From Lophium mytilinum (lineage: Eukaryota > Ascomycota > Dothideomycetes > Mytilinidiales > Mytilinidiaceae): DNA of 64,000 nucleotides. Location of the stretch: NCBI GenBank assembly GCA_010093605.1, contig MU004192.1, positions 1,067,774 to 1,131,773 on the forward strand. The letters run 5' to 3'. Under the pieces are notes generated by a model that was not told where the DNA came from, did not search any database, and worked only from the letters and a program-made list of their open reading frames with translations. Positions 34,033 through 46,998 of this stretch are shown here, piece after piece. Position 1 is the first letter of the stretch, and the number at the start of each line of letters is the position of its first letter. A program made the translations under genes and the position numbers.

Positions 34033-34677
34033 TTTGGGGACTGGAGGGGGAGGGATGGTGTATGAGGGTGGATGTGAGTTAGGGATTAGAAAAGCGCCTG
34101 TGAGGTGATTTGAAGTTAAGTAGAGGAGCTTGAGTTGATAGGTACAGTTGGTGTTATGGTATAGATTAGTGGCTATGGATATATGCTACACTGTACCATT
34201 TCTCTAGGTCACCTGTGTGCATTCTATGAGTGGAGTCTGCGCGCGGAGAATGTTTTGCGGGTAGGGTTCCCCTTCGCGCTGACATGACTGGCAATTGTAA
34301 CTTATGAAAGGATACGAGGGGGAGTTCTTTCGAGATGCTTTAGGAAGCTGAAGGGCTATGGAGGGGTTTGTGGGAGAGCCTCGGCTTTGAGGTGGTGTTT
34401 ACGCGTTTGGGTATGTAGTTGAGAGAAACGCAGGGGCCGGCTGTGAAGCGGGAGTCGCGGAGCACCTTTCCCCAGACCTCGCATACCTAGGGCGACGTCA
34501 AAACTCGAACAGAGGACATGAAAGGTTACCGTCCCTCGCGTAAGCCCGGGATGGTTTCATCATCTAGATATTCATTTTTTCTTTGCAAGCATACTAACCG
34601 CACCTGCGATTTGCTGACCGACAGCTCAAGTCACCACCCTCCTACAGATCTATGTTCTAGCGCAGTCCATCTTGACT
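34033..34677. promoter_or_regulatory. Divergent promoter between dehydrogenase and Zn2Cys6 regulator
   Basis: The 645 bp region would serve both genes. Several CGG/CCG triplets occur (for example near 34440-34460), which is what Zn2Cys6 proteins bind, but I cannot identify a specific palindromic operator. Confidence 0.45.
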
Positions 34678-36976
34678 ATGTCCGAAGGGGCGTCGAAGCG
34701 GACAGAGACTGAAGAGCAAGTGGAGGAGCTGGAGGATGCGTTGAACCCAATTAGGAACTATCCTAGAAAGAGAGTAGCTGTAGCTGTAAGTCGCCCTTCT
34801 TCCATCACTCCCATTCGAGACATTGAGCTGCAACTTCGCATGCCACCATGTATCATAACTAAATTCAACCTAATCAAGTTTAGTGTGAAGTCTGCAGGGT
34901 TCGAAAGACGCGATGCGACACCAAGCGACCTTGTGGCTTCTGCACGAGCTCTGGTCTTCAATGTGTGTATCGACCACTCAATCAACCTGAGAAGTATGTC
35001 GTCTCTAGACTCTAAAAGCTCGACAAAGACGGCTGGGGGACCGAATGACATCGCTCTTTGAACTTGGAAATACTTTGTCTAATATTTATAGATACACCTC
35101 AGCATCAGAGATACTCAATCGTATTGAAGAGCGCCTTGTTCGATTGGAAGATAGTATCAACTCGAGCAGATCTGAGCCAGCAAGTACCCCTGCATCCATA
35201 GACGATTCTCGTTCGGCGAAGAGCAAGATAGAAGGATGGCGGTCGTACTATCAAGAGCAGCTTACTTCACCCAACTACGACAACTCCTTTCGCCAAACTA
35301 CGGGAGAAGCCTACACTGCGCGGCCTTCGCTTGTCAGCTTCGCATGCCCTTATTACATCCACTTTGATAGCTGGGATGACACCTCGGAATTCTATGACGA
35401 TGAGTTCAGAGCTGAAAGAGAGTTGTATCAAATTATGGACGCCCTAAGCGACCATGTTCCGCCTACGGACACTCGAACGATTTGGCGTCTGCAAAAGATC
35501 GCTATCAAGAATTTCTTTCAATGGATGCCGCTGTTGTCTGTGGAAGAATTCGTTCATCACGTCCAGGTAGCTCAGACGAGCAACTTCAAGTTACCAAACG
35601 CTTCCGCGGCTTTGAGCATGCTAGCTTTTGCTTTTGCAGAGATATCCGAAGACCGAGCTTCACAGCTTGGTACCCAGCATCAGGTATTCCTCCCCGGTGT
35701 GGAATACTTTCAGCATGGATCCAAGCTTCTTCAGGAACTCATGCCACGGGAAAGAAGAGAGATCGAGGTTCTACAATGCCGGGTTCTATATGTGTGAGTA
35801 GTCTAACGTCGGTGTTCTCAATGCTCGGTCTGGGATCTTCGCTAATACTACAACTAGATCATACCTTCAGTGTACGGCAATGCCGTTAATGGCTTGGGAC
35901 ACGATTATGGAGGTATGCTGATCATGTAGATATTCTGCTATGTCCGCTAACACTGAACACAAACAGGTTGGACGAGACTGTATGAATATCTTGAGTTCTG
36001 GGTATTACCACACGATGAGTACAGCACAACGCGAAGCTTTTCATCGAGTGTTTTGGACGTCATCAATTATCATGCAGTAAGTATTCACCTAAAACATGAG
36101 TGAATGACGAGCTGAGTTCCCAAGCGAACTAGAATCGATATTGAAGATGAGCCCTACCGGGATGCGCCAATTTCATGAAGTCGTCCCTCTGCCACAGAGT
36201 ACTACTGAAGTCGAGGGTTTTTACCATGTCTTTGCCCAAATCAGCCTGCGCAAGCTTCTTACAGAGATTTTAGACGTTGTGGGTTATCGTGGTAAGTAGG
36301 CACGCGAGCGGTTCTCTTTTCCTAGTAGCTGACAGTGAACTCAGTCGGACAAGTAATCTATGCGCCTATTGTAGCGACCGAACTCCGCAAACAAGCGCAG
36401 GAATGGTACAGCCACCTACCTCCACCGGTTCAGTTCCCAATTAATGCAATGCCACTGTTCGAGCTTCGAAAGTCTTACCTTCGCGTACAATTCGTAGCTC
36501 TCCATGCGGTTGTTCTGTGGCCTTCAGTCTTGCAATTTTTAGAAAGCATGATGAACCAAGGGCCGGAGAAGGGCACCACAGAGAGGCTCGATAATCTACA
36601 GCGAGACACTCGGGACTGCATCAAATCTTGCGTCTTAAATTGTGAACTAGCAGAAGAACTGTTGATGCAGAGACATCTTGGTCTGCAGTTCGCTATCTGG
36701 AGGTAAGCCTCAGCAGCGTGAGCCCTTCGGCGGTACCCTTACTAACCGAAGTTTTGCTCTAGTACATATGCAACCATGAGTATGCTCCTGGTTACTTACC
36801 GTGTACCATGCCTCGCCCATATACCCGAGACCCGCACCGACATATACATCCGAAAAGCGTTCACTTCCCTTTCTTCGTGGGAGCATCTGCCGGTAGTGCA
36901 CCGAGGGCTGGAGCGAACTAGAAGACATATGAGCAGAGTCCAGATACCTCTAGAGGATCTGATCATGCAACAATGA
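34678..36976 (+). CDS. Zn2Cys6 transcription factor
   Basis: Predicted exons 34678-34785, 34884-34993, 35092-35793, 35858-35912, 35967-36076, 36125-36291, 36345-36702 and 36763-36976 (607 residues). The zinc cluster is encoded by exon 2: C-E-V-C-R-V-R-K-T-R-C-D-T-K-R-P-C, then G-F-C and Q-C (residues 37-~62), which is the six-cysteine binuclear cluster. A short linker and coiled-coil element (I-E-E-R-L-V-R-L-E-D) follow. The remainder is the fungal-specific regulatory domain, with M-P-L-M-A-W-D-T-I-M-E and the R-E-A-F-H-R-V-F-W-T region. Introns 1 and 2 are 98 bp, the others 48-64 bp. It probably regulates the flanking dehydrogenase and transporter; inference from position only. Confidence 0.9.
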
Positions 36977-37690
36977 AAGAAGTCTACGAAATGCGATCGG
37001 CTGGCTTCTACCACGCTCTTGTTAGTCAGACGTGTATTTACTAGCGCTTCTAATTGGCATGATCATCATCGACATCGAATTCTCTTGGTGTATACGAATG
37101 CACACATGATCTCGCAATGTCTTCGAAGGGAAAGAACAATAGGACCGAGTAGCGAGAGCCTGGTGATCGGACCGCCAAGATTACGGAAAACCGCATCCGC
37201 ATCGCAACCTCTCCCCAGATTTCCCCGCAAAATCACCCCATGCGCTCGCGGACTGTCGGTAGAGATCCGATGCAAAGGATTGTGGCGCTCGTATTCAGCA
37301 TGACAGGCGCTTGGAACTGACTACGTGACTCTCAGCGGCCTGGACTTCATTGATCTTGAGTCAATCTCGATCCATTCTAGACCACTCCGATCTATTCCCC
37401 GCACTACCACGAGGAATATTTGTCCGTAGTCTCGCCAATGCGGTCCTTTTATACTTGGCCATCTGGCCTCGACCCACTGCTGGCCGTTTCCCCAGATGCG
37501 CATGAAATTGTGAGCATGTCAGTATCGGCAGAATAGTCCCGGCTCCTCAGCACCTCCAGGTCCAGGATATATCTATGTCTGTACCTGCTGCCGATCATGC
37601 AGCAGCATCTCCGGCCATCAAGTGTGTCTCCAAACTTGCAATTTCTTTCATTTGCCGTCACAGCTTTTACTCCAAGAGGGATCTTCAATC
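36977..37690. promoter_or_regulatory. Upstream region of the TRI12-type transporter
   Basis: 714 bp without a gene. It has clustered CGG and CCG triplets near 37165-37200 (including CGGACCG) that are candidate Zn2Cys6 sites, and a pyrimidine-rich stretch before the ATG. Confidence 0.4.
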
Positions 37691-39726
37691 ATGGCCGACA
37701 TAGCACACGAGAAAGACACCATCACACACCATGAAGAGATACAAACAGCATCCGATAATATCAGCAACGAGGCTGGCGTTATAGGCTTTGAAGCCGAGGA
37801 GGCAACTCTCCCCAAAGGATACTTCAGGAGCAGATATTTCATCGGCTCATGGCTCGCTATCGGTCTTGGACTGATGGCGGGTACTGGAGCTTTTGGATAC
37901 GCTGCTCCAATTCTTTCCGTCATCAACGCAGACCTTGGTCCTGACCCACGATATGTCTGGGTTTCGTACGTGTACAACTGTTGCCTTTCCGTTGGCTTGT
38001 GTATTTCGGGACGTATGGGTGACATCTTTGGACGTCGATACATTTTCATCGGAGGCGGTGTCCTTGCCATCATCGGTAGCGTTATGTGCGCGACAGCGCA
38101 GACAATCAACGTTCTGATTGGCGGAAATGTGAGCTTTACCATCTCGAGGCCTGTCTCTTACTGACTCTCTCAGGTATTCCTTGGTATTGCATCAGCGACG
38201 CAACTGTCGTTCCATTTTGCAATTGGAGAACTTGTTCCGATGAAGTACCGCTACATGGCTGTGGGAGCAGTAAGGCATCCCTGCCCAGCCTTCCTTCATT
38301 TTCTAGGCGCTAACCATCTATCATAGGTATACCCCTTCAGCATCGCAGGTTCTGGTATGGGACCGGCGATATCCTTTGCTTTCGTCCACAAGCATCCCAG
38401 CGTCTCGTGGCGTGGTATCTACTGGTTTCTTCTTGCTCTGAACGTCCTAACAACGGCATGCTGGGCCCTGTTCTACTTCCCTCCGACTTTCAGTCAGAAA
38501 CACAAGGGCGAGAGGGCCAGCAAACTCGAGTGGATCAAGCATTTTGACTACGTCGGTATGGTTACCTCACCCTCTCGATGTATTATGACGAGATAAACTG
38601 ATAAACTTAGGTACATTCCTCTTTGCGGCATCCTTCGTCGTCTTCATCATGGGCATGTCATGGGGAGGCGGCATCTATCCGTGGAAGAGTGCCGCAGTCA
38701 TCAGCGCCATCACTCTCGGAACGCTGGGTCTTATCGCATTTGTGTTTTGGGAAATCTATGCTCCCCTCCGCGAACCCCTCATTCCTATGTATCTCTTCAC
38801 CAACTTCCAGTGGACTGCCTCGGTCATCCTCCTCGGTCTTGGTGCTGGAGTTTACTACGCCTTCAGCATCGTCTGGCCTGTCCAGTGTGCCGTGCTCTAC
38901 GGCAAAGCAGATGATCCCATGTACGCCGGGTATCTGTCCTGCTTGGTCGGAATGGGCTTCATCACCGGGCAAATATCCGCAGGTCTCCTGGCGAAAGCTA
39001 TCGGTCATCAGAAGTGGCAGATCCGGTTCGTCTTCCTAATCGGCGGTACATTCCTCGGATGTAAGCACCTTCCCCATCTCTCCCCTCAACAGCAGAACTA
39101 ACGCATCCCAGGCGCCGCCGTCACCGAACCCGACAACAAAAACACCATAATCGCCTGCATCTACCTCGGCTGCGTCTTCATCGGCTGGAACGAATCCCTC
39201 TGCCTCGCAAACTCCACCATCCTCGTCCACAACCAGAAAGACGTCGGTGTCGCCGGCGGCACCGCAGGCACGGTCCGCGCAGGCCTCTGCGCCGTCCTCG
39301 TCGCCATCTACGTAACCGTCTTCACGAATCGCCTCACCACCACCGTATCCGAGGAAGTCCCGCCTGCGTTAATCGCTGCGGGCCTCCCCGCGACCTCCAT
39401 CGCGGACTTCTTGACGGCGTTTACGACTGGCGCGACGGAGCTGCTGATGAAGGTGCCTGGCGTTACTGCGAGCGTGATTGCGGCGGGGTCCGCGAGCTAT
39501 AAGCAGGCGAATGCGGATGCGTATCGGACTGTGTATTTGACTACTATCGCGTTCTCGGGGATTGCTGTGAGTTTACTTCATCACTTTCTTCTGAAGGTGG
39601 CTAACTGGTGAACAGGTTATTTTGACGTACTGGGCGCCTGATACGGAGAAGTACTTGAATAGCGGAGTTGCGGCTACGCTGCATAGGCAGGATACTACTG
39701 AGAATGAGAAGGTGGAGCAGGTTTGA
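37691..39726 (+). CDS. MFS transporter, TRI12 family
   Basis: Predicted exons 37691-38128, 38174-38269, 38327-38555, 38611-39060, 39112-39566 and 39616-39726 (592 residues); introns are 45-57 bp. About fourteen hydrophobic segments follow a ~50-residue acidic tail, as in the DHA2-like TRI12/siderophore group. Characteristic parts are the G-R-M-G-D-I-F-G-R-R motif after helix 2, V-P-M-K-Y-R in the following loop, and M-G-M-S-W-G-G-G-I-Y-P-W-K-S in the centre, a TRI12 family landmark. Members export trichothecenes or other metabolites or import siderophores. Position beside a Zn2Cys6 regulator and a dehydrogenase favours efflux or uptake of a pathway compound. The hydroxyornithine acyltransferase 10 kb away makes a siderophore substrate possible but unproven. 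Confidence 0.9.
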
Positions 39727-40347
39727 TGAATGCTTGTATACTACTTCGTCACAAATTTGTATATACTTGATTAATACTGTGTAAAGGGTCTTGATTTGTT
39801 CTTGGACCTTGAAATTCATATTGCTTGAACAATTCTATAGAAATTGCCCGGGCTAGCTACGACGGTGATTGCAGAGTGTTCACAAACGAATTGATGAGCC
39901 ATCACCACCAACTTGAGTATCACTTCAGGGCACTACGAACAGTTCCAAAAGACAGTACACCTGGCAAAGAAAAAATACATAGATATTGCGACTGTCGGAC
40001 TGTCGCTGTGCAAGCTATATACCGCTGTCAGGACTTCCCCCGTTGCTACGACGCCGGCCAGTCAAGACGTAGCCTAATATTACTCACCACACAAACTTCA
40101 CCCAGAACGCTCGTCAAGACTTCAAAAGAACCAAAAAAGTTAATATTACAAAGCCACAATGGGCACCTAATGCCATGCCAATGTCTGCCGAAACCCCCGG
40201 CTCCCGCTCCCTCACCATTTTCGGATGCATCCCTCTCCAAACGAGCCTGCCTGGCTCACTGAACGAATCCCGTATGCAGCATCCCACCCCCCTAGGCAAA
40301 AAAGCCCACAGAACTCTCTATCAAAAAGATCAATCCCCTCGATCCTA
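39727..40347. other. Convergent intergenic region
   Basis: About 620 bp between the 3' ends of the transporter and the nucleoporin gene. No gene or repeat is seen. Confidence 0.5.
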
Positions 40348-43300
40348 CTACCTAGCTGCCGCAAGCACAGCCTTATAGTACCCCATGCTCAACTCCCTGC
40401 TATGCCGCAACCACTTATCCTCCGTCAGCGGCAGCCTGAGCATCCTCGCCTTTGAACCCCGCTCCTCAGCTCCCCAGTTCGCGACCGCGCCTGCGATCTC
40501 GCCCAGCGCCACACGCTCTTCCAAGTTTCTGCCGTCGAACTGCTTGCCCGCCATCGGCTCCAAAGCGCCAGAGAGTCGGACTACAATGCTCACAGCCTCC
40601 TTGTGCACCGCCTCGGAGTGCTTGCTCTTCTCCAGGTCCAGGAGGTGGATATAGTCGAAGTAGATCAGGCCGCCTGTGCGCCAGCCCGGGACGGGCTCGT
40701 CCTTGAAAGAAGAAGAAGCGGACGCGACGCGGAGAGTTGAGCTGCGGAGGTTGGCGGGCGGGTTGGCGGGCGAGTTAGGCGGCGAGTCGAAGTCGCCTAG
40801 AAGCTCGCGTAGAGTGTCGTAGTCGCGAGCAATGATAGCGGCGGGCGCTACCGCGCGGCAAAGGACTTCATGGGCGGTGACGAGATCGCCGGCAGCGAGG
40901 AGCTCGCGGCATTCGGTTGCGCTGTCGCCGTCGGACTTGGCTTGCAGAGCTTTGGCAGAGTGCAACCAGGCTTTTGGTATTTGCAGGTCTTTCGTGAGAG
41001 TGTTGTAGGTCGGGTCTGAGTCTACTGTGGTGAAAGAAGAAGAGAAAAAGGAAATCACGGAACGGATGTAGTGTTCCCGGTTCGCTGCGGATGACAGGTG
41101 CGTGTACACGTAGACGGCCTTAAGCCAATGCTCCTTGGTGTAAAGTGTACTGGCGTAAGTGAGCGCGATGTTGTCTGCAAGCTCGGCGAACGGATCTGGA
41201 GCTTGGTCACTACTAGGCGCCGAAGATGTCGAAGACATGAAAGATTTGCTGTAACCAGTTTCCGAGCGGGAGATGGGTAGTTGGCTGATGCGCAGATTTG
41301 CTGGCGCGGCATCAACACGAGCTTGAAAAAGCTGGCATAGCTGGAAGGACAGACGCGCGTTCATGGGGTTGCCAGTAGTACTCTGCGGCGAGAAGATTTC
41401 CTCGACATTGGCAGGAACGCCTTTTTCGTACGAGGCACTGTAGAGCTTCAACAGTCCCCATAGCAAATCCTCACGCGACTCCGGGGTCGGGTCGTTCCAG
41501 CCCATGTTCAATGAGTTTTCAACAAACCACGGGACTGGCTTGACATCTTCGCGACCCTCTCGAAGGTCGTAGGCGAATTGCGTGACGGCTAGATGCAGTG
41601 GTTCGTCGGCGAGGGTTCCATACCAAAGGCGAAGTCCGAACGCACGCCGCCAATCTAGTCGGAAATGCTCGGAAATACTGAAAGTTGAGGCTTCGTTTTC
41701 CAGCCCTCCTTGGTTCCCCTGCGCTTGTTCACCATCGATCTTGGTACAGTTACCAGCGAGGAGCTCATAGATAGCGCGCAGTGGTTCTTCCATCTCAGAC
41801 ACAACATCCATACGCTGCCACTCCTCAAGCTGGGCTTGCATGTCTTTGCGCATCTGGAGACCACCTCCAATCTGAGCAACCATGGTAGCGAGACGGAAAT
41901 CTTTTCCACCCACCAGCGTCTGACAGGCGTCGACGACGTTGTGAGCAGTAAGATGGGCAAGGGCTTTGCCTTCGGCAGATTCGGCTTCCTGCACCTCCAT
42001 TTGAGTATCGTCGAATACGAGTGATTCCCAGAACTCGGAAAGCTTTGCTTTGCGGATACGGTGTATATGGTCTGCCTTGGTCAACCCGGGAGTCAACTTG
42101 GCGGGCAGATCCACGTCATCAAACAGTATAGAGGCTAGTTGCCAGGCCTGCTGCTCATGACGGCCTTCCTCCGTGTCAATGGTCACAAGCTGAGCAAGAG
42201 TACTGAAGCTGAACTTCCCGCTGACGGAAGCCTTGGGAATACCGTGATCCAAGATAACCTGGGTAACATCTTTCTGCGGAACCAAGGTCTCGTAAGCAGC
42301 CTGAATTGTATTAGTATAAAGCGGAAGTAAACTATTGATGGGCACTCACATCTCGAGGGGTGGCCAGCTTGGCGAATTGGATATCCTTATGTTCGGACAC
42401 AATGGGTTGCTTCGCTTTCGCAAGGATACCGCCGTCAAGGGATGGGGCATTGCCCGAGGCAGCATAGACGAGAGTTCCATCGAGGGACCATCGGGGCTTG
42501 TTGCAGGCATAGAACTGCCGGTCGATCTTGTCCATTTTGCTGAGGTCGTGGATTGTTTTCGATCGCTTCGCGTATGGATACTAAAGAGAAAAAATACTCA
42601 GCAATCTGATCTTGTCATTCTGTGGCTACATACATGACTGGGGGTTTGTCGTCAATTTGTTCGTTGCTCGCGCTTCAAACACCTTGTCGCTCGCTGGAAA
42701 AAGAATCATCGCAAGAAAGAAAGAATGGGAAGTCAAACCTCAAGGCCCTCTGTAGTTCCATCCCGCTTAGCTCCTCCTACCTTGCTCGTTTCCTGACCGA
42801 ACAAGGAATTCATGAGATCGATATGGTTAGTGATCGGCTTCGCAGCTTTGAATGACTGCGTCAGTCTCGGAATGTTGTCGTCGAACTCCTTCAGAGCTGT
42901 GCCCTGGCTTTCTCTAAGGGCCTGTCGATTCTGCTTCTTCGGGCTCACAGTACGTTGGAGCTGCTCGGCCCAATCATCTTCAAAAACGAATTTCGCCCTG
43001 GCAGGAGTACCCATTCCTGAAGGCGCTGCTTGACTAGCCTTCAAGATCGACTTGGGCTTGATCGAGCCCATGAGAGGGGTAGGTTCAATGGCGGCTGGTT
43101 GCTCCGTGGTCTGAACTGGCCCAGAGAAAGAACCCGCCATGTTCATATCCTCAGCCAGCTCCGATCCGCTCTCGTCGGTCATGTCCTCTTCCTGACCTTC
43201 CTCGAGCGAACCCACGGAGCCTTCATCTAAAAAAGACTCGGTTCCCTCATCCGCACCGTCTTCCTCATCGTACATCGTCTCCTCCCCAAAGCCACCTGGG

Positions 43301-46300
43301 AGAGATGCTCGCTTGCCCTTTTTGAAGTCGAAGGTATCATCTGGGCTGGAATCGACCATTGAAATATCTTGCTGGGAAACAGCTGACGAAGGAGTCGCCC
43401 GTGTTCCGGGTGTGCGTGCTTGAGTTGGAGTATCGGGAGCAGCGCTCAGCTCGGTTTCGTCTTCATCCCAGTATGACTCGTCATCGTCGTCCGGGAGTCC
43501 GTAGGTGCTGAAGTGCTCCACCTCGAAAGTCCACTTGCCAGTGTCGATTTCAAAGTCAACAAACTTGGTGTTCTTGATTTCCTTGAGACGATCAATGTGC
43601 TTGTCAACACGCGGTCCCTTCTTCTCGTGAACAGGCAGACGACCAGCTCGAGTCCGTGGCCACGAGTTCTCGAGGCTGATACGAGACCTGACGTTCAGAC
43701 CCTGACCTGGGGCGGCCTTGGTAACGTTGGAAGTAGGACCATAGACAGACGCTTCCCGAGTGACCAGGTTTATGACAGTGCCGAAGAAATTATTCAAGTC
43801 AACGGTGGTGAGGTCAACCGGTTTTAAGAAGTGGACCTTTCCAACCCCATCGCGGCCAACTGTAAAGTCGGGAACAGCCCGGAGGCTCAAAGACGGCCTC
43901 TTGAGCAGCTCCTCAATGGAGGGCGTCGACCAGTACGCACCGAGGTCCTGATCCTTTTGTGTGACGTGAGCCTTAGTCTTCTTGGAAGTCGAGTTAGATG
44001 CGCTATTCTCTGGAACAACAGCAAGTTCGTTGCCAGAGATCTGTTCCATGGGTGGTCGAGAGACATCGCGAGCAGGGGCACTGTTGGTGACAGGCTCCGG
44101 TTGGGAAACAGGCTCCTCGACTTCAGTGCGAACCAAGGCATTGCTTGTTCCATTAGGTGTCGCTCCGTTGGCAAGACCATTGGCGAGTCCATTAGCATGA
44201 GCGCCATTCGCAGTCTGGTCGAAGCTGACAGACTTCTTGGGAACCGGGCTGGCAGTGCTATGCTCCATCCCGAAGAGAGAAGGCCGATTAGCCATGGTGC
44301 GGTTAATTTGGAGACGCTTCAGGCTGCCAGAGCCAACGAAGTCAGGGCCGGCCCGTGAGAATGCACCTGGCGTCAGAATGCTATCCTGGGGGTTGTACGC
44401 ATTGCGCAGATTGCTGGTAGACATGCTCTTGCCAAGGGATCGCTGTGAGCTCATAAGGCTGTTTCCGAAGGCGGGGCTGCTGTACGCGCTGCCAGGAGTA
44501 CCGTACGTGGAGTAAGAGAAGCCAAAGGTACCTGTTCGCTTCTGAGGAGTGATAAGACGAGTAGAGGCAGCGGGATTGAGCTTGTGCTGGGGAAGAGGCG
44601 TGGCCTTCTTGACTCTCACGCTGCTGGAGAGCGGAGTGGCCACAGGGCCGGGGTTCTGTTGGCTGCCGCCAGGGGTGGTAAAGAACATGTTATCGTTTCC
44701 GTACGGGTTCTGGCCCAGGCTGGTGTGCAGTACAGTGTTTTGTTGGGAGTTGCCCAAGAGACTGTTATTGAGCGGCTGCTGAAGTTGCTGCTGTTGGCTT
44801 CCTCCAAATAAGCTACCCTGTGCTGCATTGTTCTGTCCTCCGAACAAGCTACCACCGGTATTAGCTCCCGCGGTAGATCCAAACAGCGATGGCTTCTGCT
44901 GTTGCTGGTTCTGCTGGCCAAAAAGGCCACCTCCAAGACCCGAGCCTTGATTCTGTTGATTCTGGTTGGTGTTCAGGTTGCCGAACAATCCTCCACCGGT
45001 ATTCGCGGTGTTTGTGCTTCCGCCGAAAAGGCTGCCAGTTGCAGCAGGCTTGGCCCCGAATAGGCTGCTGCCTTGCTGCTGCGGTTGTTGAGTATTGTTG
45101 CCGAAAAGGCCGCCGGTCTGTTGCTGAGGCTGAGCATTCTGTTGGCCGCCAAACAAGGAGGTCCCCGCATTCGCCGTCGTGCTGGCACCGAAAAGTCCAG
45201 GCTTCGCTTGTTGCTGGGTATTTGTGTTGCCAAAGCCACCAAAGAGACCACCGCCCTGGTTCTGAGGCTGGGATTGTTGGGGTTGTTGCTGGTTCTGTTG
45301 GCCAAATGCGCCTCCGCCGCCGAACAAGCTGCCACCTGTTGTGTTCTGTTGCTGTTGGGCACCGCCGAATGATGTGCCCGGAGCAGTGCTTCCGAAGAGA
45401 CCTCCACCAGTAGAAGCTTGGTTCTGTTGCCCGAAAGCTGGGGTGGCAGTGGACCCAAATCCACCTGCGGCGCCCGTAGTTGCGGTACTCCCAAATCCAC
45501 TAAATGCAGGCTTGTTCTGAGTCTGGTTTTGCTGGCCGAAAAGGCCTCCTCCGGTGTTGGTGCTGCCAAAGCCACCAGTGGCATTGGATCCGAAGCCGCC
45601 CGTAGTATTGGCAGTTCCGGCGGTTCCAAAGAGCCCACCACTTGACTGCGCGGTCGTGGCAGCTGTGCCGAAGAGACCACCAGTGGCAGGTTTTGCCCCG
45701 AAGAGACCACCAGTGGTGGCATTGTTAGTAGCACCAAAACCTCCGGTGTTGGCGGCGGCGCCGAATCCTCCAGTGGTATTGGTGTTGGTATTTCCGAAGA
45801 GTCCACCACCTTGAGTGTTTCCAGCGGTGTTCGTCTGAGCATTGGTATTGCCGAAGGTTCCCCCAAAGCCGCTGCTCTGACCGAATGCTCCAGCCTGACC
45901 ATTCTGGTTGCCGTAACGTCTACCTTGGGCATAGTCGACGAGCCTCAACTCCTCGAGGGAGTAGGGCATGTATTTGGGCTGGAAGGTGATGGTCTGGAAA
46001 TGCTGGGTTCCGCTAGTGCCATCTTTCTCGATAACAGCTTCGAACGGCGTGCTTGCTGTGCCATTGTTCGGTTCACGTCCCGCGGACGCACCGCCGAAAC
46101 CGCCGCCAAAGGCAGGTTGGGTGGTGCCAGCAGATTGACCGAAACCTCCTCCTGTCGTATTGCTACCACCAAAAAGTCCGCCGCCAGTTGTGTTCGTGGT
46201 ACCGAACCCAGTAGGTTTGTTTTGTTGCTGACCAAAGAGACCCCCGCCGGTGTTGGTCCCAAATCCTCCCGTGGTTTGATTGTTCGCCGTGGTTCCTCCA

Positions 46301-46998
46301 AACATACCGCCGCCAGCGGTTGATGTAGCGCCGCCTCCGAATAGGGGAGCGTTTGACGTGGATGTCGTGAAGGGCGAGGCACCAAACGTAGTCTTGGGAG
46401 CGTTGTTGGCGTTATTACCGAAACCTAGAGTCAAAAGTCAGTGAATGAGGCCACATATAAGTCAAGCCGCATCCGAATCGCGTCAGAGAGTGAAAGCGTC
46501 CAAGATGACGCGCAAGACCGTAAGAAGCCATTGAGTGTAGTGGAATGACGGAGAAGCAAATTGACAATGCAGAAGGCGATGGTCGAAGAGAGTGGAAAGA
46601 CGGCGCAAAGGACAATGCGGCTGGTGATCGTCGACGTACCTCCGAAGCCACCTCCAGTGTTGGTGTTCGTGTTGCCGCCAAATAGGCCTCCGCCAGTGTT
46701 CGCATTGGTGTTGGAATTGCCAAAGAGACCGCCGCCGGTGTTGCCGAAAGCACCTGAGCCAAAGCCTGGATATCGGAAAGTCGAGTTAGAGTCGCTCTTT
46801 CGAAAGCTCTGGTGACGCCCATCATCCAAAACAAATGGTCGACGGCGATGCTGTGGGGGCAATGCATAGAAAAAGGTGAGATGATCACGTACCTGGGTTG
46901 GAGTTGTTGTTAGAACCAAAGCCGCCGCCGAAGCTGGTGTTCTGCTGCTGGTTATTGGTGTTGCCGAAGCCGCCGCCAAACCCACCGAAGCCCGACAT
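40348..46998 (-). CDS. NUP145: NUP98-NUP96 precursor nucleoporin
   Basis: Predicted exons (coding order) 46998-46893, 46765-46640, 46424-42781, 42580-42350 and 42300-40348, 2019 residues. The N-terminal ~700 residues are packed with FG/GLFG repeats. A GLEBS-like segment (Q-T-I-T-F-Q-P-K-Y-M, about residues 195-245) would bind Gle2/Rae1. The autoproteolytic domain ends V-E-H-F-S-T-Y-G-L, placing self-cleavage between Phe1049 and Ser1050 to give NUP98- and NUP96-like halves. The second half starts with an acidic linker and continues into an alpha-helical solenoid (ACE1 type) that joins the Y-complex scaffold. The GLFG part forms the permeability barrier of the nuclear pore. It is divergent from centrin CDC31. 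Introns 1 and 2 are longer than usual here (127 and 215 bp). Confidence 0.93.

Noticed and set aside
34033-37690. Specific CGG-Nx-CCG operator for the Zn2Cys6 protein
   Set aside because: Individual triplets occur, but no palindrome is repeated in both candidate promoters, so a site cannot be claimed.
44973-45932. 319-codon frame in another frame of the nucleoporin
   Set aside because: Produced by the repetitive FG-coding DNA read out of frame.
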